Source of the DNA: Whalleya microplaca
Lineage: Eukaryota > Ascomycota > Sordariomycetes > Xylariales > Xylariaceae
DNA: 64,000 bases
Assembly: GCA_022497155.1 (NCBI GenBank)
Contig: MU385719.1
Span: 930,001-994,000 of the forward strand
Reading direction: 5' to 3'
Shown here: positions 10,266-22,612 of the stretch, one piece after another
Position numbering within the stretch: the stretch's first letter is position 1
Layout of the letters: each line of letters begins with the position of its first letter
Translations under genes and position numbers: made by a program
Notes under the pieces: model-generated
What the model saw: only the letters and a program-made list of their open reading frames with translations
Told to the model about the DNA's origin: nothing
Databases searched by the model: none

Positions 10266-13200
10266 CGTGTCTCAAGCGATGGAATGCGGAGAGGGAGAAG
10301 TGACTCGGATCGAAAGTGAGGGACGGGATCTCGGAACGATCCTGAAGAGGGGGAAAACCAGCAAGATTATTTTATTCCGATAATCTTCGTCCAAAAGAAC
10401 AGACTGTGACGCTAAGCAGCTGATTGTTTTCCGTCTCACGTCGCAGGTTGGCCGCTTCGTAGGCCCCTTTTCCTCGGTGATGGTGGCTCGATAGTTCGGA
10501 TGCCGAGAACAACAAAAGTCAAATGCAGGAATCAAAAGACAACTCGGACTCCGCCAACTAGATGGACGGGCTGTTTCAGAGCCAAGCGAGTGTTGTAGGT
10601 ATATTATTAAAGCGAATGACGTACAAGCAAGAAACAGCTATTATCCCAACGGCAGTATCAATTCATCGATGCGTGATTGATGAAAAGAACGGATGAAGAG
10701 GGGAGGGAAAATGTATTTCGAGGTTGCTGGTTGCTTGACGGCTTACTACAAGGTACTTCGGACAGCCGTCGACGAACACGAGAGTTGGCAATGTTACAGC
10801 GGACAACAGTAGGAAAACCAGTACGAGAAGGGTTTGGCGGGTGCATAAATGGATACTTTAATGCCTGCAAGTGAGATCCGTGGTGGTGGCGTAGGGTGGA
10901 AAAACAGGAGATCAGGGCCAGGGGGCAGGGGGGCCAGCCAACCATCCCAGCCAGCCAACACAAAAATTGTGATGTACACTTCCCAGCCAGGCCTGCCAGC
11001 AAGACTTTCATCAATGCTAGGACGAGTGCCCCAGTCAGTCACCTTGACTGTCCCTCTGGAGCGGGCACTGGTGATCTTCTCCGGGTAGGCGGGTCAGATA
11101 CACCAACTGATGGCATCACCGCCTTGCTTGTCTTGTCTGGTATACAATGTCATCACTTGATAACAAGTACATAGCATACGGCTGCCGAGTACTTGATTGT
11201 GAAATATATTTCATCCTGGTGAACTGAGGAGTATTGTCAGTCTTCCTTTTCCCCCCTCTTCCTAGAGGGCTATTAAACAGCATTTTATTGGCGCTTGGAT
11301 GATCATGTTTACACTTATAACACACGCTATGTACCTATAACATGCAGTAGGCGGCATTGGAACACCTGGGCACTGGAGGGAGAAACAGGTGGAAAGTATC
11401 CATATTCGTTGGACCCACCGACCGCCAGCCAACCACGCGTGAGGACGGCTGGAGAGATCGTATTCAAGTCCCGAGTGGGGCTGGCCGTCTAAAAATAGGA
11501 GTGGCTGAAAATATATGGCTTCACCAACATTCTTATTAATCCCTTGATCCCTTGATCCAACGTTACCACCACTATCAATCGCCCCCAGTTCAAACTTGAG
11601 TGTTTGAGTCGTTATTGATGGAATATTCTTAATCACCTATAATGAACGATTAGATATCAACCGGGTGCTTAATGCCATGCACACATAAATAAATAGGCTC
11701 GGCCGTAGTACAGAGGACCATGTTAATTTCCATACATTAAATGAAAACTGTGGCTAGTAAGTTATCAATGATAACCCCCTCTGGTACCTTGCAATATCGA
11801 GTATGATCTATATCGATTACAATGTCATAAATGAGCAGCTCTCAGCAGTTACTAAAGTGCAAGTCTACGTTCAAGAGTATATTAGTCTTAGATCTCCTCT
11901 TAGTTGGAACTGTATTAGCTTACTATACTAGATATAGACCATCATGGTATTGTGAGAATATTTATATAGGACGTGCAATGGACCAATTTTCCAGCTACAA
12001 TAGCAATTGATAAACTCATATTAAGATCATCATGCGTTGCAAGCATTTCTGAAGTAAATACACGCGTCGGTATCCCCGTAATACTAGAGCTGTCAGTCTG
12101 GGTATATAAAGGAGTATGTAATAGGCCAAGTCTAATGTCTTCTAATGAAATTAAACGAATTAAGAGAAAAGAGTTCAAAGTCAAAATGGCTCGGCAATAC
12201 GGATGTAAAGGAATATGTAACTACAGACACTGGACTATACGTCACTCAGCTCGTTGATTTCGGTGCAGGTTCCAGGCTCAGGTCTATTCGTTATCGAGAA
12301 GGATACGGCCTGGAGTGTCTATCTACCAGAGGATATGTTCCAAGTCTAATCGGATATAAGGTAGTGATCACATACAAACCTGTCACTATTCTTTCACCAT
12401 TCATCGTTCACATAAGCTTTTCGATCATAAAGGATCTGCATTGTCTTCACAATATGTTTGTTCTTATAGGTGAACTTGAATGATCGAAATCTGATTTGTT
12501 CGCCTCGAGTTACCTATGTGTTGGTTACTGCTAGACACAAGTGCCGTCAGATCTAAGCGCTTCGTCAATAGTGCAGATCGCATCTTCCTGTCCAACAAAG
12601 ATAAAGCGTCCTCTAATATCAACCAACCAGCATACATATGTATGCAATAGTAGCATTTTATAGTGGAGAGAACATGACATCTATCTATTTATTGGTCTGA
12701 TTAAGAAATGCTTAAGGATCTTACATAGACTAAGTCTCATTTCGTACATATAAGTATGTACATATGTAGAAAACCTACCTTGCACTTGCGCTATTACTTA
12801 CATATATCTACGCATGTAGTCTAACACGTACATACCACCTAGTCTGACAGGTACCTTAATAAAGCAGCGTGGGCTGTTGTTCAACCTTGCCTACTCCTAA
12901 CCTACATCATGCATGGATTTTGGTGAGGTGGAAGTCAGATGCACCCCAGACTTCGTCTACTATGTACGTAGTACCCGCCTGCCAAACGGCTTCCACTCGC
13001 TAGGTGGCCTAGTTGGTGGGGTAATCTCCAAAGTTTCCCCATCAATTTCAAGTAAAGTACGTACATACCTACCTAAGTTGACCTAGGTAGGCCTTTTATT
13101 AGCTTAGCGCGTCAACACCCTATCACGTCGCGCCTGGCAAGCCTACGCTGAAACCAACAGAAAAGATAACGGCTGGAGGTCCAGCACTTGATTGACCAGT

Positions 13201-13309
13201 GCTTCCACTGGGCAGTGTCGACCTGCGAAACGATTCATCGCGTCCGGAATTTGTCGGTCGCCTTTCCTTTCTCCTCAATTTCCCCCGGGAGAAGGACAGC
13301 GCAGGCAAA
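10266..13309. other. 3-kb gene-poor, AT-rich region
   Basis: Nothing in this stretch could be assembled into a convincing gene. It starts with the promoter of the DUF7137-like gene and ends with that of the Nrd1-like gene. The middle (11.5-12.9 kb) is AT-rich with many TACATATGTA/TACCTAGGTA-type short palindromes. Several open frames of 60-124 codons lack recognisable domains and coherent splice sites. No terminal inverted repeats of a transposon were found. Confidence 0.45.
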
Positions 13310-15175
13310 ATGGCGACTGCTAGAGGTACATCGGTCACCATGGATCGAGAATACTTCGAGACCCTGCTGCGAAGGTAAGCTGACTCTCGAATCATCTACA
13401 ATACATCTATAGCTCCAATCCAGGGCCTCTACCCTACCGTGTAACCCATGTTTCAAGGCTGACTCTTCGTTTCCCACCAGGCTGAATGTTGTATGTGTGG
13501 CCAGGCACTGTAACCTAACCTCCCTCTCTGTTTGTCTAACCCGATATCGTAGAACCATGCCAATGGACATGAGAACGGGTTGTCTCCTGGCCGACAGGAT
13601 TCGGTCGTGTCCATTCCCAGAAAAGAATACGAAATTCTTCTTCTGGTCAAACGTCAATATGGTAATGTTTCCAATTTCTCCATGAAAGATGCAGGGACCT
13701 TTCCTAATATATACTAGAGAGCCTTAAGCGAAATCTCACCGGGGCAGGTGTTAGTGAAGAGGTCATCACAGTAAGCACCTTCATCGATGCCACTACTTTC
13801 TCCTAGATCTTGGAAGCTTCCTCCATCAAAAGCAGTCGATTTCCCTAGAAACATTCTTGTTTATGTATTGACTAATCTTTCGTAGACTCTAAGTCACGAT
13901 GATGCCTCGGGTGCGCAGGCCAGCACCCGATCGAGTACGACATCTCCCTACAAACAGGAGGAGGTTGACGATGGTGGCGCTCGATTGAATCCGCCTTCGC
14001 ATATTGAGTACCGCTCGGCCCCACATCTCCCCCACGAACCTTACACTGGTAATGGAGGGTATTACACTGGTGCATTTGGCGCTAGGCAGCTGGATAAGCA
14101 CCATGACTGGGCCGACCCCGACCCTGTTGGGGCCGATTACTCTCCTTCCTACTCTGCAGACGGACCAACACCTGATGCGAACAACGAACGTGGTCGACGA
14201 CCTCAGTATCCCCGAGTGTGTAAGAGAACGCTTTCGATTTCGGGCTTACCGGACAACACTACCCACTGGGACCTGACTAGTGTCGTCCATGGCGGCTTAT
14301 TGCTAGACGTATACCTACGTCCCGTCGATCATGTTGCTCTCGTGTCTTTCCTCCGCGAGGAAGATGCCCTTCACTTCTACGAGTATGCGAGGAAGACCGA
14401 TCTTTACATTAGAAACAAGAGAGTAAGTTGGGTTCTACCAACTCTTTTCCGCTGCTAATAACTTTCCAGGTCTTCATCAGATGGGCGGACCGTCACTTCC
14501 ACCTTGCCGGGCATGTAGCAAATAAGATTGCCATCGGTGCGACCCGAAACATGATAATTCGGAGATGTGACCCCAAGCATACGGAAGATAACATTCGAGA
14601 AGATCTAGAACATATCCACAATCGTGAGTAGCATCCAGTATTATTTGTTGCCCTTTTTGTCCTGCTTTGGGAGCAAAAGCTTCCTTTGAGGGTATATTCG
14701 GGAATCCCCGGCTCCTACGACAGGTCTTATGACTCCCAAAATTTTGCTGTACTGTCTATAAGTGAAGCCCTACTAACTCCAGATGCTATAGTCGTGGTTA
14801 TCAAGATTGACTTCTTAGGAGGAAGTTGCTACATCAAAACAAACTCAGTGCATAACGCAATGTTTGCTAGAACCTGCATGATGAGCAGAGCGTGGGTTCC
14901 CCTTGTCAACCTACTACTGATGTGTCTAATAAGTTATATATAGTAGATACAAGGGATCCAAAATTGAATGGGACGCCGATGAGTGCGACCGACCTGTCGA
15001 GATTGTTCCCAGAATGCAGCCGAAGCCGCAGAGAGTCGCATTGACTAACAAGCCGACTATCACTATGCAAAATCGATTTGCATCGCTCCGCATCGATGAT
15101 GATGACAACGAAGAGACAGACGATAAGTTCGACACTTCCTCTGAGTTGCCTAGCACAGTCAACGTCACTGCATAG
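13310..15175 (+). CDS. Nrd1-like RRM RNA-binding protein
   Basis: Eight exons: 13310-13374, 13481-13490, 13553-13661, 13718-13770, 13886-14422, 14470-14623, 14792-14891 and 14947-15175; 418 aa. Exon 2 is a 10-nt microexon needed to keep the frame. The N-terminus (MDREYFETLLRR, SIPRKEYEILLLVKRQYESL) matches the fungal Nrd1/Msa2 'negative regulator of differentiation' family. Two RRM-like domains follow: about 193-265 (KRTLSISGLPDNTT.. to VFIRWADRHF) and about 276-355 (NKIAIGATRNMIIRRC.. to YKGSKIEWDADEC, with the family stretch SVHNAMFARTCMMSR). S. pombe Nrd1 binds differentiation mRNAs and affects cytokinesis and mating. That protein has four RRMs and is longer, so this is a shorter relative or paralogue. 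Aromatic RNP residues are partly replaced. The family match comes from memory of conserved motifs. Confidence 0.87.
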
Positions 15176-17247
15176 GTAGGCCGTTATTTGTATTGAGTAT
15201 TAAGGGCGAGTACATGCATCAATTCTGCTTGCATTGTTTTTTTTTTTCGTGGCGTGTTTACGTTACTTGAGGGTAAAACTGCTTGTGAGGCGGGCCATCA
15301 TCCAAAGCATCTCCCCGGGTTGCAGACAGCATGAAGCACTTTGTTTGCCGGCGTGGCGGAGTTATGGATACCCTGATATGTCATTTCGTTAGTTTGATCA
15401 GAAAGAGCAGAGATTGTGGAACGCAAGCTCTCCTGTAATAAACAATCGTTGCATTCCATCTTATTACACCCATCTTGAGTTTCCAAGTGTATATGTCAAT
15501 AGAACTTTACAATTGTGAAATCGAGGTCAAAAACCGTCTCCGTAGAATAGTCGTACCAATGTTGCTGAGTTAATAAAGCGAGTTGGGTTCGATTCCGAAG
15601 AGCGATATTGGTATTCGCTTTGTCAACCCATTGCTATATTTCTTATGAATCTTGCCTAATCAGTAGACGCGGGAGCAACCTTAAAAGGAGTAGACCGAGG
15701 TATGACACGCAGACATCTAATGGCTACATAGACGCGAGATCGGAAGCATGAGTGATAGCGCAATAAATTATAATCTGGACCCTTGAAGGGGTCCCTGGTC
15801 ATCAGACCCCCACTCCTGATCCGAGCCCATGGTACTGGATCTCGCTTAAATCCCCCAGATTCTAAATTTAGTACATCCATGCCAGCGCTCCTTCACGTCA
15901 TGCAGAGTTAGAGCTCTTATGTATTAGTCATGCTAGCTGTCTAATGCGTACGTACCACCGTGTAGACGGGAAGCCTTACGAGGCGCTGAAGCCGAATACT
16001 TGACCCAAGTACCTAATCAACTCTCCATTGGTATTAAAACTTCAGTGTTTCCCATAGGTCAGCTCCCTAAGCCGTCTAAACGCAGCACTATATCGGGACA
16101 CATATAATTGTTTGATGAGTTGTGCTGTTATATTTTTATGCACCATAGGATTTGTATACGTGATTGCTGAAGGAGAGTATATATCCTGTTTTCGTATTTG
16201 ATTTTAAGTCTACTCACAATATGGCACCTAGGATCCCATCTTAAGGAGCAGCATATCTAGAATATGTTGTTGCTTCGTACTAGCTATTTCCAATAGAGCG
16301 GCCAGCGCAAGTACATGATATGGGAGCGAGGAGAGGGCCGGGAAGAGCTTATACTCTGTAAAATCAATAAAAGTATAGCGAGCTATATAGAATCTCTCTA
16401 TAAGGATGCTCGATTATAGGATCATACTTTATAAGTATAACTATGAGGTCACCGTTTTAAAAGTTAGAACGACTAGATAATGGAGACCAGTAATTCTGCT
16501 TCTCAGTTAATGTATTGGTCTAATAGGCTGATGAGCTGGGTAAGTGGAAGTGAAAGCACACCTAGGACACTACTATAACTTGTCCAAGTCTATTCTGTAG
16601 TTAGTAACCCTTATGCCTTCACTGCCATTGACAATAAGGCGACGTTGCAGATGTGAATGCAAAGCCTAATCGATTACAGGTCTCCATCGGTACATGTATA
16701 TATCGTTCCTGCATTAGCCACAGGCCTGCTGCCATGGAGAGGTATCCATGGATATCTGTATATCAAGCCACAACGCCACTATCATGAACGCCACTACTGT
16801 GCAGGCCCCACTCCGGCAGATCCCAGGTAGGACCACGTCAACTCCCGTCCTCGGTTTAATGTTCGATGCTTCCCGTTGTGCCCAACGGCGCGATCCTCGT
16901 TCTACTTCAGCATTGACAAACACACATTCGCCGCGATAGCTACTATTGCCGACCAGTGATTTCTCCATATTTATATTGCGCGATTGTGCTACACATCTAC
17001 ATCCCATCTGAACTCACTTTGTCGGCGATTCCACGCGTCTATATCCAGTGATCGCCTCACGCCCAAGCTGCAGCTTGGTTCGAGCTTCGCAAGCTCCGGT
17101 ACCCAGTATCAATAACAGCAACCCCGCCTCCATTTCGCGCGCATACCTGTGACTGGCCATCGTACCCCTTCGACGTCGCAGTCATCCCCAGGGGAGCGTT
17201 GCAGTCTATCTCTATAGCTGTGGTCATGCAAGCGCGTCGATGTCAAG
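15176..17247. other. 2-kb gene-poor region upstream of DCP2
   Basis: No gene could be assembled. About 16.1-16.6 kb is strongly AT-rich and has a short TATAAAGTATA-type composition that could be old repeat debris. The last 0.3 kb should contain the DCP2 promoter and 5' UTR, including two upstream ATGs (17226 and 17240). A T11 run lies near 15236-15246, just after the Nrd1-like gene. Confidence 0.45.
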
Positions 17248-17266
17248 ATGGCGCAAGACAAGATGA
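17240..17266 (+). promoter_or_regulatory. Short upstream ORF overlapping the DCP2 start
   Basis: An ATG 8 nt before the DCP2 start opens an 8-codon frame that ends in TGA at 17264-17266, inside DCP2 exon 1 and out of frame. If it lies within the mRNA leader it could lower initiation at the main ATG. The transcript start is not visible from sequence, so this is only a candidate. Confidence 0.4.
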
Positions 17267-20026
17267 CACTAGAAGATTGTATGCATCATCCGTTCCTCGG
17301 TCGGCGTCGGCGCCCAGTTGGGCATTTGACCCAACACCGTCCAGTTGTCCACAGTGAGTGAGCTGACAAAAATTTTTTTAGGGCTGGACGACCTTTGCGT
17401 CCGATTCATCATAAACCTCCCGCGAGAAGATCTCTCATCTGTAGCTCGTATCTGCTTCCAAATTGAGGAAGCACAATGGTTCTACGAAGATTTTATTCGT
17501 CCCCTGGATCCGAACCTACCTTCCATGTCCTTGAGAAGCTTCAGTCTGAAGATGTTCCAGCACTGCCCCCTCCTCGCATCCTTCTCTACCGAAAGCCACC
17601 TCAAAGCCTTCGAGGAATTCATGCAGTATAAGACCAGAGTCCCCGTCAGAGGAGCGGTCATGCTCAACGATGAAATGGACGCCGTGGTCCTTGTCAGAGG
17701 ATACAAGAAAGGAGCAAGCTGGAGCTTCCCGCGAGGCAAGATCAACAAGGATGAAGATGATCTCGATTGCGCTGTTCGTGAGGTATATGAAGAGACAGGA
17801 TATGATCTTAGAGAAGCCGGTTTGGTGGAAAAGAATTCGCCTGTCCACCCTCTCGAGGTCACCATGCATGCCCAACAGGTCCGACTGTATGTTTTTCGTG
17901 GCGTCCCGGATGATACCATTTTCGAGACCAAGACGAGAAAGGAGATTGGTGATATCAAGTGGTATAAGGTCTCGGACCTGCCAGCCTATCGTAAGAAGAA
18001 AGTTGCTGGCAGAAACCATGGACCAGAGGGCCCTTCTCATGAGAAGTTCTACATGGTCGCACCCTTCATGGTTCAGTTGCGGCAATGGGTTCTGAAGCAA
18101 AAGAAGCTCGACGCTAGAAGCGTCGCGAGCTCTAACAGTCATCATCACCCACCGGTATTCTATGATGATAATGTGACAGACGATAACTTAGGACCGGAGC
18201 CAACAGAGATATCGCCTAACCAAGGCACGAACTCTGAGTTTATCGACAGCACAACGAAGGAGCTGAAGAGACTACTCAAGGCCAATCCTCCGACTCAAGG
18301 CCTGCAGATGTCGTCTCCAACATCACATGAAGCAGGACAGGCTCTGCTGTCACTCCTACAGCCCGATGCCATAGGCAACGGACCTTCACGTGCTGGACAA
18401 TATCAAGGAGAACCTCATACACCATTCGACCATACCGTAGAACAGGCTCCTCAACCTCTAACTCCGCATCATCACCATCCCACACAGCTCCTCCCCACTT
18501 CTGCTTATGGTGTCCCGCCGTCCTTCTCCATAGACCCGAGTTCAGACGCTGGCTATTCACAGCAGTATAGACCTCGACCTCGAGTTCATGTTGACAGCGA
18601 GAACACGAACCAATCAACCTTGCCAAACCCCCCGCGACAATTTCAACACCAACCCGTACAGCTTTTGCATCCACAACCGCTACCACCGCAAGTCCAAAAG
18701 ACAATGCTCTTACGTGGCATGGCCTCATCTCCACAGATCACAGATCCTGTTGTACAGACGGGACACAACGATCCTTCGCAGGGCTATCGTCATGTAGCTA
18801 AAGGTCCCCAGCAACATGGATATCATGGACAAGCTCCGCAGCCTGAGAGAAAATTACCCTCTCAACTGCCAGCGCATTCAGCAAATCTGTTGAATGTCCT
18901 CAAGGGAACCGCAGCGCAGACGAGCACAACCCAGCATGCTGGGCCGCAGTCGCCACAAAACGTCTTCAGTAGCTCAGTTGCAGACCAGCCGCAACAACGC
19001 CAGCCTTCTGGGGCAAATTCCGGATTTGCTAGTCAGTATGGAACAAATGCCCTGTCTTCTTCCTTTGGTGCTTTGAACATGAACAGTCCTCGGGGTGATT
19101 CTTTCAGCTCCAACTTGCCGCCCGTACAACCAACGGACAAGCACCGGGCTGGGCTGCTAGACATGTTCAAGAAGGTCGAAGCTACACTATACCAGGACCA
19201 AGCTGGCCAAGAAGGCATAGGTAGTAGTCGACCTGACTCAGGCAGAAGCGTGGAAAAGCAGAGATCAGTCGGCCAATCTCCCCTCCATGCTGGCGGTCAA
19301 AGAGCTGCTTCTCAGGACTATGGCCGTCCTATTCAGATGAATCCAGAGGTAAATCTGCCATACCGAGCACTCGGTATATTGCCCCGTCCTCAGCAGGGTC
19401 GCCAGTCGTCAAGCAATCGTGCAAACGGCTCCAGCAGAAATTCTATTGATGCTGGTCAGAATCCCTCCCAGGGCCCCTACACGGGATCATCGTACAACCC
19501 TACGTCGCCGACTATGCGTAAGTACCAACAGAGAACGCAGCAGCAGCAGCACTCGGGCCAATCGTCCCCGCAGGCCCGACCACCGTCGATGCAGTCCTAT
19601 CCATACGGCACCTCTCAGGGAGGCGCTCCCAACCCCCTATCTCTGTTTCCGAACCCTCCCAATGCATCGACACTGCCGAACCCCGGTGCCATGAAGTCGC
19701 GGCAAGACTCGAACAATGAGCAGAGAAACGCCCTTCTCTCGCTCTTCGGAAAGCCCCAGTCCAGCTTCGACCAGCACAAGGGCAAGGAGCCCGAGGTGGG
19801 TGAGCAGTTTGCGACTAGCGCCGTCCCGAGATCCCGCTTGGCTTCGTTTGCCTCTAGTGCAGGCGAGGGAGCGGGAGCGGGACTTGGAGCGGGTGGACCG
19901 CGTGGTAACGTCTCGAGAGGTAACAACTCGAGACGTGGTAGTCAGGCGCCGGCGCCGCTGTCACCGGCGGACAGGAACTTCCTGCTAGGATTCCTGGAGA
20001 ATGCGTCGAACAACGCAAAACGGTGA
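17248..20026 (+). CDS. DCP2: mRNA-decapping enzyme Dcp2 (NUDIX hydrolase)
   Basis: Two exons: 17248-17278 and 17382-20026, with a 103-nt intron ending in a T-rich tract; 891 aa. Splicing restores the classical start MAQDKMTLEDWLDDLCVRFIINLPREDL of the Dcp1-binding regulatory domain. The NUDIX box lies at about 129-151 (RGKINKDEDDLDCAVREVYE, then ETG), with the catalytic glutamates in REVYEE. Box B follows (IGDIKWYKVSDLP.. KFYMVAPFMVQLRQWV). Dcp2 hydrolyses the 5' cap of mRNA, committing it to 5'-3' decay in P-bodies. Residues from about 260 are a long disordered Gln/Pro/Ser-rich tail, as in other filamentous fungi. Repeated short Leu-rich stretches (LLSLLQ, LLNVLKG, LLDMFKK, ALLSLFGKPQ, NFLLGFLEN) look like HLM motifs that bind Edc3 or Pat1. 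A short uORF overlaps the start. Confidence 0.97.
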
Positions 20027-20719
20027 TTGGGAGGCAGATGGAGAGCTAGAGAGCTGATGATGATTCAGCTTGCTTGTATTAGGAATTATCAGGACCGCGT
20101 TGGGGTGGATTGGGCTTATCGACTCTTATACCCTTGTTTCCACCCAGAGAAAAATTGCGGCATCACCAAGTAGCAGGGACTCAGTTTTCTGATTATCAGT
20201 TCTACTACATACACGTAGCTAGCTATACTACTCCGTATGCCGCAATATGATAATTGCGATCACCAAAAATAAACTCCGTATTGATTTAAAAGATGAGGCC
20301 TTTCAAGACAGACCAAGACAGACCTGGTTGAGTGAAAATGTAGAAACCTCCCAAGATCCTTGCCTATATTATAGACATGTGATCAATAGTTTATATTTGA
20401 TGGTCGTATTTATTTACATACAAAATGTAGTCATCTATGGGTGTACACGGCGCAAGGTGCCCCCACCAACGGTGTTGCGCGTGCCCCGTGCCCCGTGCCC
20501 GGCGTCCCCAGCTTTACCCGCCCTGGCCCAGCTGCATCCCAGACAACCGAGACACTCCCCAAAGGCAATACGCAACCAGTGACAACACAACAACGCAACA
20601 ACGCAACAAACCACTCTCACCAAAAAGCTGCACTACATACTCTGTAAATTCCACCTACTCTACTCTGTAGCAATACAATTTCGAAGAATAGAAAACCAAA
20701 AGTTCATCTATCTACGACC
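20027..20719. other. Intergenic region DCP2-USE1
   Basis: About 690 bp between two genes in tandem orientation. It should contain the DCP2 3' UTR and the USE1 promoter and leader. A CCCCGTGCCCCGTGCCC repeat near 20483-20499 and a CAACACAACAACGCAACAAC run near 20583-20605 are visible. No gene recognised. Confidence 0.45.
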
Positions 20720-21943
20720 ATGGCGCGACTGACACAAGTGCCCATAACCCCGAGGCGAAGCGCCTCCAACCCAGACTCCCTGACGGACCTCAACCGCCTC
20801 CTCGCCCGTCTGCGGCAGAACCTCCTACACGCCGACGCCGAGCGGGAGAGAAGACTGCGGACCAGCGAGTACGAGCGCAACAAAGTCGGAATCGTATGTT
20901 CCTCCCCTCCTCGTCCCTCCCCCTTCCCTCCTCTTACCCCCCCTTTCACTCACTATACGTATGTTCTGGAAAACCAACCAATTCCTTGCTGACTTGGGTC
21001 GTGGCTCGCCATATAGAACCTCGAGTACGCCCGGACGCTCCTCACGAAGCTCGAGCAGGACGCGCTGGCCGTCAAGGTGCACGCGCGCCGGCAGGAGCTG
21101 CAGACGGACCTAAACCGCAAGCGCGAGGTCTTCGAGCAGCTCGCCGAGCGCCTGCGCGAGCTCGAGGACATCAGCGTCGACAGCGACGACGACGACGACA
21201 GCTCCGAGGGCGAGGATCTGCTCGGCGAGATCATCCAGACGCCCAGCGAGAGCCTGGACTCGAGGGAGGCCGATCGCGAGGAGGATAATGTGGTCATGGT
21301 GGGTGATTATGAGGACCGGGGCGAGGCGGTGCAGTTAGGAGAAATTGAGGACGAGTCGACTGTGCTTCCGCGGCAGAGCTTAGACCCTGCCTCGACGGCC
21401 AGCGAACCACCTCAATCCACAGCCTCCGCATCTACGCAACCGGAACCGCAACCGCAACCGACACCACAAACCGCACCATCGCCTCACCTCCGCGCGCGCA
21501 CCAGCGCAGCAGCCCAGCCTACTCCTCCTCCCACAGACACAGCGACCTCCTCCGCACTCCGAACGCAACTCTTCGGCAACGCCCCCCGCGCTGCCTCCCC
21601 CTCGACGACGGCGACAGCTACAACAGAAGCAATCATGGACCACCAGCGCGCAGAGCAGGACAAACTAACAGAGTCGATGGTGGGGATGGCGCGCGCGCTC
21701 AAGGCGTCGACGCACGCCTTCAGCAGCGCGCTGCGCGAGGACCAGGACGTCCTCGCGGCCGCCGGGTCGGGGCTCGAGCGCAGCGGGCGCGGGCTCGAGG
21801 GCGTCGCGGGGCGCATGGGCAGCCTGCGCCGGCTGACGGAGGGGAAGGGGTGGTGGGGGCGGGTGTTGTTGTACGCGTGGATCTTTGGGTTGGCGGTTGC
21901 GGCGGTGCTGATTGTTTTTGTGTTGCCTAAGTTGAGGTTTTGA
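20720..21943 (+). CDS. USE1: Use1-like ER Q-SNARE
   Basis: Two exons: 20720-20893 and 21017-21943 (123-nt intron), 366 aa. The N-terminal 110 residues are helical and charged (LTDLNRLLARLRQNLL.. LEYARTLLTKLEQDAL). An acidic and then Pro/Thr/Ala-rich linker of low complexity covers about 115-240. The SNARE-like motif follows at about 245-325 (AEQDKLTESMVGMARALKAS.. ALREDQDVLAAAGSGLERSG). The protein ends with a single C-terminal membrane anchor (LLYAWIFGLAVAAVLIVFVLPKLRF). This tail-anchored layout matches Use1, the Q-SNARE of ER membranes that works with Ufe1 and Sec20 in Golgi-to-ER retrograde fusion. The second exon is very GC-rich. Another tail-anchored SNARE cannot be fully excluded, but the N-terminus fits Use1. 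Confidence 0.88.
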
Positions 21944-22539
21944 TTTGGTGTTTAGGGGAGAAAGGGAAGGGGGGAAGGGTTTGTCTGGGACGAGGATGAG
22001 GATGGATGAGGTTGTATGGGTAAGAGAGCGAGAGGGAGTAAGGAAGAAAGGAGACTTCTCGTCGATATGGTGGCGGAGCGAGATGATGTTACGATATATG
22101 TACCACGTCCTTTATTATTGCATGCATGCACAGCGCCTGGCGAACCGGTCGGTCGGTCACTTTCAACAAAGCGTTCAACGGGGGAGGTGGAAAAGGGGCA
22201 AGGCAAACATGTAGGAATTAAATTAAGTAAGGCGTCGCGATATGCGAGAGAGAGCGAGAATATCTATCTATGTACCTCTACCGGCGCTGTCCGCCGTGGA
22301 ATGAACACTTCGCCTGTAGATCAGATTCATCGACCAGGTAGGTGGATGGGTGGATGGATGGATCGCTCCTCCGACAACACCTCGGACTTCTTCTCGTCCG
22401 TGGCGCCCTCGACCTTGACACGCTCGATGTTCACAGCCACATCCTCCTCGCGCTTCACCACCTCGACCTTGACGCGCGCACCCACGTCACCAGCCGTCTC
22501 CATCCCCATGCCCGGTTCGGGGTTCGGCTCCGGCTCCGA
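21944..22539. other. Convergent intergenic region USE1 / BRCT-WGR gene
   Basis: About 600 bp between two 3' ends. It holds a purine-rich stretch (21950-22050) and a GGATGGGTGGATGGATGGAT repeat near 22342-22361. Open frames overlapping the end of the BRCT-WGR gene on the plus strand are shadows of low-complexity sequence. Confidence 0.45.
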
Positions 22540-22579
22540 CTAGGATCTCCTGGGCCTCTTCCCCTTCCCATTGTCATCC

Positions 22580-22612
<33 letters not shown>

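Noticed and set aside
11973..12483. Overlapping plus-strand open frames that might be a small gene
   Set aside because: No domain, no consistent splice signals joining the frames, AT-rich composition and no protein-like periodicity that I could see.
15580..15610. GGGTTCGATTCC, like a tRNA T-loop
   Set aside because: The flanking bases do not form a five-pair T-stem, and no acceptor, D or anticodon arm is present.
16080..16620. AT-rich sequence suggestive of an old transposon
   Set aside because: No inverted or direct terminal repeats, no target duplication and no transposase remnant could be found by eye.
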